Source: Oscillatoriales cyanobacterium (GTDB taxonomy: Bacteria > Cyanobacteriota > Cyanobacteriia > CACIAM-69d). Taken from it: a stretch of DNA of 33,468 nucleotides. Positions 6,466-14,876 of the stretch are shown here, piece by piece; position 1 is the first letter of the stretch, and each line of letters starts with the position of its first letter. The position numbers and the translations under genes were made by a program. The stretch is taken from the NCBI GenBank assembly GCA_004292515.1, contig RDXB01000062.1, positions 1 to 33,468 on the forward strand, in the 5' to 3' direction. The notes beneath the pieces are model-generated. The model made no database searches. It was not told where the DNA came from and saw only the letters and a list, made by a program, of their open reading frames with translations.

Positions 6466-9023
6466 GTTGGCAAATTGAGCTGATCGCCGTGGGTTTCAAT
6501 GATCGCCAGTTGATCTAACAGGGCGATTGCCGTGTCGTAGGCCGAGCGATATTCATGGAGCCGCCCTTCCGGTGCAGAAGCCACCGTGTCCGGCAACAGA
6601 TCATCAATCAGCTCACTGGCCAACACTTCCAACACTTGGGCCAACTGTCGAGCCTGGGGATAAACCACACGGGCGATCGGGCGCTGGCTGCCTTGGCTAT
6701 CCCAATTAGTGAACCCCGTAGCATCCTCCAGCAAATCCAGCGTGGCCAGTAATTGCATGGTGGCGCGATAGGCTTCCTTCAGGGATTCATATTCTTCCTG
6801 GGGGCTGTCCGTCAGGCCATCCGCCAACAGGGCCAAGCTGCCCAGCACCGCATTCAAGCGCGATCGCCCTTCGTAGGACAAGCGCTCCAGCAACACGGTC
6901 GATCGCATCGAAGTCGTGTCGATCAGCGGCTGCCGGCGATCCTTCCAGCCAGATTCTTGGAACTGAGCGATCGCCTCAGTCACCCGCTCTCGCACCGTAG
7001 CGCGCCACACATCTTCAGCCACTTGCTTTTGGAACTCCGCCCCCTCCCGAGTGGCCGCATAGAGCGAAGGCAAGCGGTTTAGAGTCCAGGCCATGATGCT
7101 ACCCGTGTCGCAGCGCACCGGCCCCCCCGTGGCCTCTAGCACACTGAGTTGAGACAGGGTTTCTTCGAGCACCAGGGCCTCCATCGCATTGTTGCAACGG
7201 ACTGTCGATCGCGCTGCCGTTCCCTCCGAAAACTGCACCGCGTAGAGCCGGGCGTAATGTCCTCGTTTGCCCAACAAATCCGTGTGGCTGCCCACCTCCA
7301 CCACCTGGCCCTTGTCGAGCACCGCAATTTGGTCGGCATTTTGGATCGTTGAGAGGCGGTGGGCAATCACAATCACCGTGCGATCGCGGCTCAATTCATT
7401 AATTGCTTGCTGGACTTGGCGCTCCGACACCGTATCCAAGGCGCTAGTTGCCTCATCCAAAATCAAAATATCGGGATCGCGCAGCAAAGCCCGGGCGATC
7501 GCAATCCGTTGTTGTTGCCCACCCGACAGCCGCACCCCGCGATCGCCCAACATGGTGTCGAACTGCTCCGGCAACTCCATGATGAACTCGTAGGCATTGG
7601 CCCGCTTGGCCGCCTCGATCGCCCGCGCCTCCGTGCCGTCAGCACAGCCGTAGAGAATGTTCGACAGCACCGTATTGTTAAACAAAAACGTATCTTGGCT
7701 GACGATGCCCATCGACCCATGCAAGCTCGCCAAGTCAAAGGTGCGTAGATCCTGACCATCGATCGTGATCCGTCCTTGGGAAGGGTCATAGAACCGAATC
7801 ATCAAATCCGCTAGGGTCGATTTGCCCGCCCCCGACGAGCCTACCAAAGCCAAGGTACTGCCCCGAGGAATTCGGAGATTAACGCGATCGAGCACCCGAC
7901 TTTTTTCGCGGTTCGGGTAAGCAAACGACACATTCTCAAAGCAAATATCCCGTCTTAAACCGCTAAAGGTCAGCGCACCATTGGGCACAAAATGCTTCCC
8001 TTCCCGGCTTAAAAACTTGACCATGGCATCAACAGCCGCCGAACACAAAGCCAAATTATTCAGCGCTTTGCCCAAGGTTGTCACAAAGGCAAACACTCGG
8101 GATAGCAAAAATAGATAGGTTAAAAGAATAGTGGCATAGGCTTCGACAGTTCCCGTAAAAACCAGCCGCCCCAAGCCCACAATCGCCAGCAGCGAAGCCA
8201 CAACCAACAGCTCATTAATAGAAGCAACGAACGAACTGAAGGTTTGGGAATTTAAATCAACGCGCTGGCGTTGCAACATCGTTTTAGTTAAACGATCGTA
8301 CTCCATTGATTCACTGCTAGTTGCCTTAATCAATCGAATGCCCGAGATCGCTTCGAGCAGTTCGCTGGTGTAGCGCCGACTGAGCTGCACCCCCTGCTTG
8401 CCATATTCCTTAAGGCGCTTGGCAAATCGCTGATTGCTAATGACAACCAGCAGGGAAAAAATGCCAGAAATAATCGTTAACTGCCAAGAAATTGATACTA
8501 ACAAGCCCACAAATGTCAGCAACGTGACCATGGTGGCGACGATCTGCACAATGGTGTTGATCGTGCCCACAGCACCACTCATTTCTGAGCCGAGCCGCTG
8601 AATCAAATCACCAGCCTTGGTGCGATTGTAAAAGTCTAGACCAACCCCTAGCAGCATTCGAATGCCTTGAAAAGTGGCATCATTGACCAAGGATCGCGAT
8701 AGATGACCACTAACGGCAGTGCTACAAAAAGCTAAAATATTTTTAATTAAAATAGCTACGATGATTGTGGCAATCATTGCAGAAGCACGCTGTGATTCTG
8801 GAAAATGATCAAAGGTTGCCAACAAATTGCGAACTAGATCTGGGGCATCGGCTCCTAGGTCAATTTTTTGACCCAGAAATGCCAGAATTCCCGGCACCAA
8901 AAGGGCAATACTAACACCATTAAAAATGCCGCTCCAGAAGCTCAAAATAATCGTGCTCAGAATCCAGCCCCAATGGTGGACGGAGATGCTGATTAGGAGT
9001 CGGTTACTAGGCGAGAGTTTCAT
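6462..9023 (-). CDS. ABC exporter (TMD-NBD) with C-terminal ComFB-like and degenerate HisKA-like domains
   Basis: Residues 1-330 form a type I exporter membrane domain with six predicted helices. Residues 350-595 form the ATPase: Walker A GSSGAGKST (395-403), signature LSGGQ (499-503), Walker B with DEATSALD (523-530) and the switch histidine H555. This half resembles cyanobacterial HepA/MsbA-type lipid or glycan exporters, which act as dimers. A normal exporter would end near residue 600. This one continues for 250 residues. Residues 608-690 match the ComFB family (NNAMEALVLEE, then MAWTLNRLPSLYAATREG). Residues 710-770 resemble a HisKA dimerisation helix pair, but the phospho-accepting histidine is replaced by tyrosine 717 (LSYEGRSRLNAVLGSL). 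The frame is open throughout. The substrate is unknown; an adjacent glycosyltransferase hints at glycans. Confidence 0.85.
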   Translation of the reverse strand: MKLSPSNRLLISISVHHWGWILSTIILSFWSGIFNGVSIALLVPGILAFLGQKIDLGADAPDLVRNLLATFDHFPESQRASAMIATIIVAILIKNILAFCSTAVSGHLSRSLVNDATFQGIRMLLGVGLDFYNRTKAGDLIQRLGSEMSGAVGTINTIVQIVATMVTLLTFVGLLVSISWQLTIISGIFSLLVVISNQRFAKRLKEYGKQGVQLSRRYTSELLEAISGIRLIKATSSESMEYDRLTKTMLQRQRVDLNSQTFSSFVASINELLVVASLLAIVGLGRLVFTGTVEAYATILLTYLFLLSRVFAFVTTLGKALNNLALCSAAVDAMVKFLSREGKHFVPNGALTFSGLRRDICFENVSFAYPNREKSRVLDRVNLRIPRGSTLALVGSSGAGKSTLADLMIRFYDPSQGRITIDGQDLRTFDLASLHGSMGIVSQDTFLFNNTVLSNILYGCADGTEARAIEAAKRANAYEFIMELPEQFDTMLGDRGVRLSGGQQQRIAIARALLRDPDILILDEATSALDTVSERQVQQAINELSRDRTVIVIAHRLSTIQNADQIAVLDKGQVVEVGSHTDLLGKRGHYARLYAVQFSEGTAARSTVRCNNAMEALVLEETLSQLSVLEATGGPVRCDTGSIMAWTLNRLPSLYAATREGAEFQKQVAEDVWRATVRERVTEAIAQFQESGWKDRRQPLIDTTSMRSTVLLERLSYEGRSRLNAVLGSLALLADGLTDSPQEEYESLKEAYRATMQLLATLDLLEDATGFTNWDSQGSQRPIARVVYPQARQLAQVLEVLASELIDDLLPDTVASAPEGRLHEYRSAYDTAIALLDQLAIIETHGDQLNLPT

Positions 9024-9426
9024 GCCGTTAGGAAAAGTGGCGGTTCAATTTCGCGGAGGCGAAACACACAGAATGGGGGGCAGTAGGGCTGACTAACGGG
9101 CGGCTGACTAACGGGCGATCGAATCCTGCCAGTCTTGCCAGCGTCAAGCTGTTGATTAACCTCGGTTGGTCAGCGATCCATTTCATCCGTTTCACCAGTT
9201 TTACTCACAGGTTTGGGTAAATCTCCGCAACCACGGGGTAATGCACCGGCAAGCGCAGGCTATCAAGGGCGTACATTTTTGCTGAGTCTACAAGATGTTG
9301 CCAACACAAGCACCGATCGCCCATTGCGCTCCAATTCCGGGCGGCTAGGCAAAAACTCAACCCCTGATTGTGGGCAAACAACGGGGCAAACAACGGGGCA
9401 AATGAGGGGGAATCCCTTGGATACAG
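9024..9426. other. Divergent intergenic region between the ABC exporter and the TPR gene
   Basis: No gene is supported; the two frames covering 9205-9486 on opposite strands look like shadows. The stretch holds the upstream regions of two divergent genes and two tiny tandem duplications: CTGACTAACGGGCG (near 9088-9117, two copies) and CAAACAACGGGG (near 9375-9398, two copies), the second just before the TPR gene start. Confidence 0.5.
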
Positions 9427-11352
9427 ATGGCTAGCGAGTCGATCGCCCAGACCCGCGATCAACAGCGGAAATCCCGAATGAGGCAATCGCGATCTGAAGA
9501 GGACAGTACGCCCGCGCGCCCCCCAAGAAGGCGAATTCCAATGCCGACCTCGACCTTGACCTTGACTCTAGCACCGACTTTTGCAGCGTCTCCATCCCTC
9601 GGCAGCTTGCCCCATCTAGCGATCGCCCGTCGCAGGATCGCCCGGGCCGCCACGGTGCGATCGGGTCAGGCGGCGCATCGATCGACCCCACCAGCGCGGC
9701 CAACTCCCGATGCGGACTTGGGCTGGAACCAGGAGCTCTATCAGCGCCTGCGGTTGTCCCTGGGGCTGGGGCTGCGGCGGCAGGCGTTTTTGGCGGTTTG
9801 CGATGATCTGCGTCTACGGGATCAGTTGGTGGGGCGGTTGGCCCGTGAGTTGCCCGCGCCGCAGTTGACCACCCTGTGCCTGGAGCCGCGCCAACCTTGG
9901 CTCACGGAGGCGATCAATGCTCTGGAAGCCACCACAGCTCAACTGGTAGGTCTGGAGCAGTTGACGCGCCAAGCGGCTCGCCTACAACGGCAGTTTTTGA
10001 GTGATTTGGAAACCCTGGCCCAGGAATGGGACGATCGCGACACCAGTTTGCTGTTGTGGATTCCCCGACCTTGGCTCTATGTGATTCGGGATGGGTCTCC
10101 TAGGTTTTGGGGCTGCTGTACCGGCACGTTTGAGTTTGCAGGGAAACCGACCTTGGCGGCCAGCCCCCTAGAGCGTCCGGGTCGATCGGGGGCGATCGAT
10201 CCTGTGACGGGAAAAGGCCCAACGGCCAGCGATCGGGCTTGGGTTGCGGCTTCCTCAGAGTCGCTGGCGGCGCGATCCTCAGCACAATCCCCGTTGGATC
10301 AGTGGGTCACAGAAGCAGCAGCGGCCCGCACCCTCGCAGCCGACCCGGAGGCAACCGCTGACACAGCTCGCCAAGCCCTGGAAACGGCCGTGCAGTGCTA
10401 TCGACAGGCGATTGCCTGGGCCGAAGCCCACCCGACCGCGGCCGCCCCTCGATCGCTCCATTACGACTTGGGGGGAATTTATGGCGAGCTGGCCCGCTGG
10501 AGTGATCCAGCGGCCGCTTGGGAGCAAGCTGTGGGTGCATACCGGGCGGCGATCGGGGATGGCTCCGGTGCAGACCCGGCTTGGCGAGTGGCGGCGCGCA
10601 ATAACCTGGGTACGGCCCTGTGGAGCTGGGCCCGCCATGGCGACCCGATCGCCCGGTTGCAAGGGGCAATTGAGGTCTATCGCGAGGGCTTGCAGGACTA
10701 TGCCTCCCCTGCGGCCGCCAATCTACGGGAGGGCGATCGGCTTCCACCCGATGCCCTTTACGGCACACTGCAAGCTAATTTGGGCACGGCTTATCTCAAC
10801 TTGGCGCAGGTGGATGCCCAAGAACGCTGGTTGCTGTTGGCGGCCAGTGCCTACGAGGCAGCTTTGCCCTACCGCAGCGCCCACGATCGCCCGACCGCCT
10901 ACGCCGCCACCCAAAATAATTTGGGCACGACCTATTGGCAGTTGGGGCAACGACAACAGCCCCTCGACCCGCAGCGCCGCCGCGATTGTTGGCAACGGGC
11001 GGCGATCGCCTACGAACGAGCCTTGAGCATTGATCCCCGTATTGCCGTTGGGTTCGATCGCTTTGCCGCCGCGAGCCAACTGGCCTGGATTCACACGCAA
11101 CTGGCGACCGATGCCTATGGCCAACTCACTGCCGCAGAACAAGCGGCCTGTCTGGATCGCGCCTTTGGAGCCTATTTGCGGTTGTTGGACCTCTGTGGCG
11201 ATCGCCCCGCCCAGCGCGATCGGGCCCTGAATGGCACGGTTGCCACCATCCGCGCCCTCTACCAGCATGTGGGTCTTGGAGCCCAGAGCCGTGCCCTCTC
11301 CAAAATTCCGGCGACCTGGCTGCCCGATGTGATCGATCGACTCTCGCGCTAA
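9427..11352 (+). CDS. TPR-repeat protein with a cyanobacterial N-terminal domain
   Basis: The 641-residue protein has three parts. Residues 1-100 are low-complexity, rich in arginine, proline and threonine, so the real start may be the ATG at 9541. Residues 100-240 carry NQELYQRLRLSLGLGLRRQAFLAVCDDLRLRDQLV and LLLWIPRPWLYVIRDGSPRFW, a module I recall at the head of cyanobacterial TPR proteins and resembling a degenerate NTPase without a Walker A loop. Residues 340-560 hold about four TPR-type helical pairs with the words LHYDLGGIYGELA, AARNNLGTALWSW, LQANLGTAYLNLA and ATQNNLGTTYWQL. TPRs bind partner proteins. The gene stands alone; the partner and process are unknown. A CHAT-domain gene, a family often fused to TPRs, is about 19 kb away, and a link would be speculative. 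Confidence 0.8.
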   Translation: MASESIAQTRDQQRKSRMRQSRSEEDSTPARPPRRRIPMPTSTLTLTLAPTFAASPSLGSLPHLAIARRRIARAATVRSGQAAHRSTPPARPTPDADLGWNQELYQRLRLSLGLGLRRQAFLAVCDDLRLRDQLVGRLARELPAPQLTTLCLEPRQPWLTEAINALEATTAQLVGLEQLTRQAARLQRQFLSDLETLAQEWDDRDTSLLLWIPRPWLYVIRDGSPRFWGCCTGTFEFAGKPTLAASPLERPGRSGAIDPVTGKGPTASDRAWVAASSESLAARSSAQSPLDQWVTEAAAARTLAADPEATADTARQALETAVQCYRQAIAWAEAHPTAAAPRSLHYDLGGIYGELARWSDPAAAWEQAVGAYRAAIGDGSGADPAWRVAARNNLGTALWSWARHGDPIARLQGAIEVYREGLQDYASPAAANLREGDRLPPDALYGTLQANLGTAYLNLAQVDAQERWLLLAASAYEAALPYRSAHDRPTAYAATQNNLGTTYWQLGQRQQPLDPQRRRDCWQRAAIAYERALSIDPRIAVGFDRFAAASQLAWIHTQLATDAYGQLTAAEQAACLDRAFGAYLRLLDLCGDRPAQRDRALNGTVATIRALYQHVGLGAQSRALSKIPATWLPDVIDRLSR

Positions 11353-11817
11353 TGGCTGCCCGATCGATGGGCGATCAATCTCTACTGGCTTCTGTTTGGT
11401 AGTCAAATTGGTAGTCAAATGCAATCTGTCTGAATCAAGGCGCTGGCCAATCCGGCTGGGGTGATGATGCGGATCGCCCCCTAGGTCGATCGCGATCGCA
11501 CCCTCCTGACAGGCGATCAGCGATTCTAATGGGTGAGACGATCCAACAAGACGATCCATGGCTTACCCCATAAGCCTATGGCGGGCGATCAGGAGAATTG
11601 CGATCAGCTCTTGACAAATTTTGTTAACCTGTATCTAAAAATCAAAAATAAGTTAAAATCAGGTTAAGAGAGCTTCCAGCACCCAACTCCCGTTCGCCGC
11701 GATCGCCCAGCCCAACCGATGCCATCAGACCTCGACCCTCTGCTCTAGCATTTTTCGGAAGCTCGCGATCGCCTCTTCGTCCGTTCACACCTCGTGCATT
11801 GACCTGGAGGTTGCCCC
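11353..11817. other. Intergenic region upstream of the DUF7219 gene
   Basis: No gene is supported; minus-strand frames reaching in here are shadows of the TPR gene. The left part holds a small duplication of GTAGTCAAATTG/GTAGTCAAATGC. The right part carries a candidate promoter with an inverted repeat at 11611-11667 (listed separately), an AT-rich segment, and a long leader of about 150 bases before the DUF7219 start. Confidence 0.5.
11611..11667 (+). promoter_or_regulatory. Candidate sigma-70-type promoter with an inverted repeat
   Basis: TTGACA at 11611 is followed after exactly 17 bases by TCTAAA at 11634, a good -35 and a moderate -10 (four of six bases). The spacer contains TTAACCTG at 11624-11631, and its exact inverse CAGGTTAA lies at 11660-11667, just after the expected transcription start. 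Inverted repeats flanking a -10 box are a typical operator layout. It would drive the DUF7219 gene. The regulator is not known. Confidence 0.5.
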
Positions 11818-12078
11818 ATGACCAACCACGCCACCTTTATTGCTCCGCACTCGGTCTATCGCGGTGTGATTCGACCCGAAAATTTGGTGTTCAACGCCAA
11901 CCTGCAAGAGTTTTCCCAGCGGGTCAGCTTTATTTGCAACCTGGAAACGAACGGTAAGTTGTCGCCCGAAGAAGCGTTTCACCAACTGCAAGATCTGTGG
12001 TCTTCGCTAGCTGGTAGCTATGAATCCCTGGGCGTTGGTCAGCAACCGTTTGGTGACTCCAGTGATTCTGCTGCCTAA
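11818..12078 (+). CDS. DUF7219-family small conserved cyanobacterial protein
   Basis: The 86-residue product carries ENLVFNANLQEFSQRVSFIC followed by NLETNGKLSPEEAFHQL, which I recognise from a short protein conserved across cyanobacteria (DUF7219) of unknown function. The start has a good ribosome site (TGGAGG, 8 bases before ATG). It is soluble with no signal or membrane segment, and the C-terminal 20 residues are low-complexity glycine/serine/aspartate. Some database entries for this family carry misleading names from metabolic dehydrogenases; nothing in this sequence supports an enzyme. Confidence 0.8.
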   Translation: MTNHATFIAPHSVYRGVIRPENLVFNANLQEFSQRVSFICNLETNGKLSPEEAFHQLQDLWSSLAGSYESLGVGQQPFGDSSDSAA

Positions 12079-12090
12079 ATTTCATGAGTG

Positions 12091-12115
12091 GGTGATCGCT
12101 GCGATCGCCCACCCA
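12091..12115 (+). terminator. Possible terminator hairpin after the DUF7219 gene
   Basis: TGGGTGATCGC is followed after a few bases by GCGATCGCCCACCCA, so the outer six bases pair (TGGGTG with CACCCA) and the inner GATCGC/GCGATC can also pair. There is no T tract. HIP1-like GCGATCGC palindromes are common here, so the hairpin may be partly incidental. Confidence 0.25.
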
Positions 12116-12190
12116 ATCGGCTAAACCATCACCGCAACGAGCGCTACACTTTGAGCGTGCTCGTGGGCAAACGGTGTGAGGGATTAACCG

Positions 12191-13093
12191 ATGGTGTTTA
12201 CTGATTTTGAACGATCGCGCCAGTCATCGTTGCAACCGTTTCCGAGCGATCGCGCGGCCGCCATTCGGTTGATTGCCCTCGACATCGATGGGACGATCGC
12301 CGGACACAATAATCAAATCAATCCGCCCGTGTTGGCGGCGATTCACGCAGCCCAATCGCGCGGCATTGACGTAACGATCGCCACGGGGCGGATGTATTGC
12401 TCGGCCCGCCGATTCCATCAGCAAGTGGGCACGTCACTGCCGTTGATTGCCTATCAAGGGGCCTGGATTGGCCAACCCGCCCTCGATCAAACCCTGTTGC
12501 ATCAACCGCTAGACCGGGCGATCGCGCGCGAAATTATTGATTTTTTGGAAGATCCGGCCTGGGGCGATCGCCTGTCGCTTCACCTGTATGCGGGCGATCG
12601 GCTCCACATTCGCACCCTCACCCCCGCCAGCGCTGACTATGCCGAGCGAACGGGCGTGGAACCCGTCGTGACGGGGGATTTGCGGCAACTACTTGATCGG
12701 GGCCAAGACCCCACGAAGGTGCTGGCCTTGAGTCCCGATCGCGACTTGACCCGCGACCTGCTCGGCCAACTCCGCCAGCGCTACAGCCGTGATCAGGTTT
12801 ATCTGACCACATCGGTTTCCACCTTTTTGGAAGCGGCCCACCCACAAGTCAACAAGGGCAACGCCGTGCGCTACCTGGCCGAAACCCAACTGGGCCTGCG
12901 ATCGGAACAGGTAATGTTTGTGGGAGATAACTTCAACGACCTAGAAGCCATTACCTATGCTGGTTTGGGCGTGGCCATGGCCGATGCACCCGCACCGGTG
13001 CAAGCGGCGGCCGACTGGGTGGCCCCGTCGGTGGCGGAGGATGGCGCAGCGGTGGCGATTAACTATCTGCTGGGGGCGATCGCTCCGGCCTGA
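12191..13093 (+). CDS. Cof-type HAD-IIB family hydrolase
   Basis: This 300-residue protein is a haloacid-dehalogenase phosphatase of the Cof type. Motif I is DIDGT (nucleophile D31, acid/base D33), motif II is the threonine in IATGRM near residue 65, motif III is lysine 222 in NKG, and motif IV is GDNFND at 245-250, completing the magnesium site. Between motifs II and III lies the larger C2b cap domain. Family members hydrolyse sugar phosphates, nucleotide phosphates or cofactor intermediates; substrate cannot be predicted. The first 22 residues are a non-conserved extension. The stop codon is followed directly by a tandem repeat shared with the end of the convergent VOC gene. Confidence 0.9.
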   Translation: MVFTDFERSRQSSLQPFPSDRAAAIRLIALDIDGTIAGHNNQINPPVLAAIHAAQSRGIDVTIATGRMYCSARRFHQQVGTSLPLIAYQGAWIGQPALDQTLLHQPLDRAIAREIIDFLEDPAWGDRLSLHLYAGDRLHIRTLTPASADYAERTGVEPVVTGDLRQLLDRGQDPTKVLALSPDRDLTRDLLGQLRQRYSRDQVYLTTSVSTFLEAAHPQVNKGNAVRYLAETQLGLRSEQVMFVGDNFNDLEAITYAGLGVAMADAPAPVQAAADWVAPSVAEDGAAVAINYLLGAIAPA

Positions 13094-13163
13094 TTTGGCC
13101 GCCCTAATTTGGCGGTCTTGATTGGGTGGTCTTGATTTGGCGGCCCTGATTGAGCGGCTCATC
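13094..13163. repeat. Degenerate 14-bp tandem repeat, five units, starting at the HAD stop codon
   Basis: Starting on the base after the HAD stop codon, units of 14 bases follow each other: TTTGGCCGCCCTAA, TTTGGCGGTCTTGA, TTGGGTGGTCTTGA, TTTGGCGGCCCTGA, TTGAGCGGCTCATC. The array fills nearly all the space to the end of the convergent VOC gene at 13171. Confidence 0.75.
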
Positions 13164-13170
13164 CCTGGGG

Positions 13171-13554
13171 CTAGGGGCGGCTGACCGGTTCGTACAAAAT
13201 CAGCCAATTGCCCACCGGGTCGATCGCATCCAACTCGCGCCCGTGACTAACCACCCGAATTGCCGATCGCACCGTGGCTCCACAAGCGATCGCTTGGGTG
13301 GTCGCTGCGTCTAGATCAGCCACTTCCAGACAGAGGCCCATCGGCCCGATCGCCTCCGATGCAACCACCTGAAACCGATCGGCTTGATCCGGTTGCGGCT
13401 GAAAAACTCCCAGCCGCAGGCCGCCGACTAGGTGAAACTCCACATAGCCCGCCCCCAGCGATCGCGCCGGTTCACCCAACAGGGATCGATAAAACGTCCG
13501 CAACCGACCATCGGGGCGATCGGCCAGCGCGACCATTGCGCCGTGATAGATCAT
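13171..13554 (-). CDS. VOC (glyoxalase/dioxygenase fold) family protein
   Basis: The 127-residue protein has the paired beta-alpha-beta-beta-beta modules of the vicinal oxygen chelate fold: a first half with RTFYRSLLGEPARSL and YVEFHLVGGLRLGVF, a second with GPMGLCLEVADLDAATTQAIACGA and ELDAIDPVGNWLILYEP. Members include glyoxalase I, extradiol dioxygenases and antibiotic-binding proteins; metal ligands are not clear enough here to pick one. The start lies in an exact 17-bp tandem duplication, so translation may begin at the first ATG (13554) or at the ATG six codons later (13536). It is convergent with the HAD gene and in line with hisH upstream. Confidence 0.8.
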   Translation of the reverse strand: MIYHGAMVALADRPDGRLRTFYRSLLGEPARSLGAGYVEFHLVGGLRLGVFQPQPDQADRFQVVASEAIGPMGLCLEVADLDAATTQAIACGATVRSAIRVVSHGRELDAIDPVGNWLILYEPVSRP

Positions 13555-13570
13555 GCGCCGTGATAGATCA
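13537..13570. repeat. Exact 17-bp tandem duplication over the VOC start
   Basis: TGCGCCGTGATAGATCA occurs twice in direct tandem, at 13537-13553 and 13554-13570. On the minus strand the junction creates the outer ATG of the VOC gene, while the original ATG is six codons further in. It therefore looks like a recent slip duplication that added an alternative start. Confidence 0.85.
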
Positions 13571-13639
13571 AATGACTTAAACCATCAGTCATGGTTGAGC
13601 AATCATGATTCGTATGCCCATACACCCATGCTTACCCTC

Positions 13640-14296
13640 TTAACAAGCCACGCGCGATCGCACGTTAGCTGCAAAATTCGCCAGCAACCGCAGCCCCGAT
13701 CCCGCCGACTTTTCCGGGTGGAACTGCACCGCCATCACGTTGGCACAACCCGAATCCAGCGCCGCACCCTGGATCGCCGCCGTCACGGTTTGGCTACCGT
13801 GGGTGGTGGTGGCCGCCACCATCGCCGGGTCGGCCGGAGCCACATAGTAGGAATGGACAAAATAGACCCAAGGGTCGCGATCGATCCCTTCCCACAGCAG
13901 CGAGTTCGGTTGGGTCAGGGCCAGTTGGTTCCAACCCATGTGGGGCACAGCGATCCCCGGTTCCGGCACAAAGGCGCGCACCGTGCCAGCCACAATCCCC
14001 AAACCGGGTTCCACACCCTCAGCGCTGCTGTCAAACAGCAATTGCAGCCCTAAACAAATTCCTAAAAACGGTTTCCCCTGGGCGATCGCTCGCTTAATCG
14101 GCGCTTCGAGACCGCGATCGCGCAGTTGGCGAATGGCAGGATCAAAGGAACCAACCCCCGGCAACACCACAGCATCGGCGCGATCGATTTCCTTGGCAGA
14201 ATCCGTAACGATCGGCTCAACACCCGCTTGCGTCAGCCCCTTGCAGGCCGAGTGCAAATTGCCCATGTCATAATCAACCACTGCAATGACCGTCAT
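13640..14296 (-). CDS. hisH: Imidazole glycerol phosphate synthase, glutamine amidotransferase subunit
   Basis: HisH hydrolyses glutamine and passes ammonia to HisF, which closes the imidazole ring in histidine synthesis and releases AICAR for purine synthesis. From the ATG at 14296 (MTVIAVVDYDMGNLHSACKG) the protein has 218 residues. The class I amidotransferase triad is complete: cysteine 81 in GICLGLQ, histidine 193 and glutamate 195 in QFHPEKS. PGVGSFDPAI near 46-55 and HSYYV near 148-152 are also typical. I reject the in-frame start seven codons upstream because family members begin at this methionine. hisF is not adjacent. Confidence 0.96.
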   Translation of the reverse strand: MTVIAVVDYDMGNLHSACKGLTQAGVEPIVTDSAKEIDRADAVVLPGVGSFDPAIRQLRDRGLEAPIKRAIAQGKPFLGICLGLQLLFDSSAEGVEPGLGIVAGTVRAFVPEPGIAVPHMGWNQLALTQPNSLLWEGIDRDPWVYFVHSYYVAPADPAMVAATTTHGSQTVTAAIQGAALDSGCANVMAVQFHPEKSAGSGLRLLANFAANVRSRVAC

Positions 14297-14453
14297 AGGG
14301 AGAGAGACTCCTGCCAAGTACCCATTCAGAAAGAAACCGATTAAGCAGAAACTATAACCTATTCCTATTGTAAATTATTTCCTGAAGGGCAATCTGGATC
14401 TCAGTTGAATGCGCCAAGTCCAAGTACCATCAAGGCTTTGATCAGGCTTTGAT

Positions 14454-14502
14454 TTGGCTGAAAGCTGGGAATAGATTTTGGCTGAAAGCTGGGAATAGAT
14501 TT
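14454..14502. repeat. 24-bp tandem duplication
   Basis: TTGGCTGAAAGCTGGGAATA followed by GATTT occurs twice, at 14454-14478 and 14478-14502, with a period of 24 bases. It runs into AT-rich low-complexity DNA made of degenerate GATTTAGA-like words. Confidence 0.85.
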
Positions 14503-14721
14503 GAGTTTGGATTGGAACTTTAGTTCAAGTTTCGATTGAAATTTAGATTTAGAGTTAGACTTGGACTTAGATTTAAATTTTTCTTGACGCATTTTATGGT
14601 GAAAAAGCTGGCGGCAATGGCTGATTGACATTTGCTTTCAGTCTTTACCTCAAACGATTGGTACACCAGGTCACAGATGCGATGAAGCTGTTGGTCGATG
14701 GGAAATGCCCACCCTACAGGC

Positions 14722-14745
14722 TGAAAGATACTTTTCAGACATTCT
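14722..14745 (+). repeat. Dispersed repeat, partial copy 2
   Basis: TGAAAGATACTTTTCAGACA plus TTCT matches TGAAAGATACTTTCCAGACA plus TCCT at 20485-20508 in 22 of 24 bases. Upstream sequence is not clearly shared, so this is a shorter copy of the repeat at 3626-3674 and 20452-20509. The core GAAAGATACTTTC is itself an inverted repeat. Confidence 0.6.
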
Positions 14746-14876
14746 TTTAGGCTCCAGAATTGAAGAATACCCCATTCATTTTTGATCATTTGATCGCAGA
14801 TTAACGGAGGAAAGTTGATGGAACTGCACAGATAATGACATGGGTAATCAACAATCGCTTTCGATGATCGCTTTCG

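Larger units (their letters stand above)
14297..14876. other. Divergent intergenic region between hisH and the C15 peptidase-like gene
   Basis: About 580 bases without a supported gene. It holds a 24-bp tandem duplication (14454-14502), a low-complexity AT-rich run of TTTAGATTTAGA-like words to about 14582, and a partial dispersed repeat (14722-14745). Minus-strand frames at 14401-14631 and 14520-14789 translate to lysine/serine and asparagine/leucine repeats, the product of the low-complexity DNA rather than a gene. Confidence 0.55.

Noticed and set aside
14401-14789. Two minus-strand frames rich in Lys/Ser and Asn/Leu
   Set aside because: Their repeats come from low-complexity DNA and a 24-bp duplication; no start signal.
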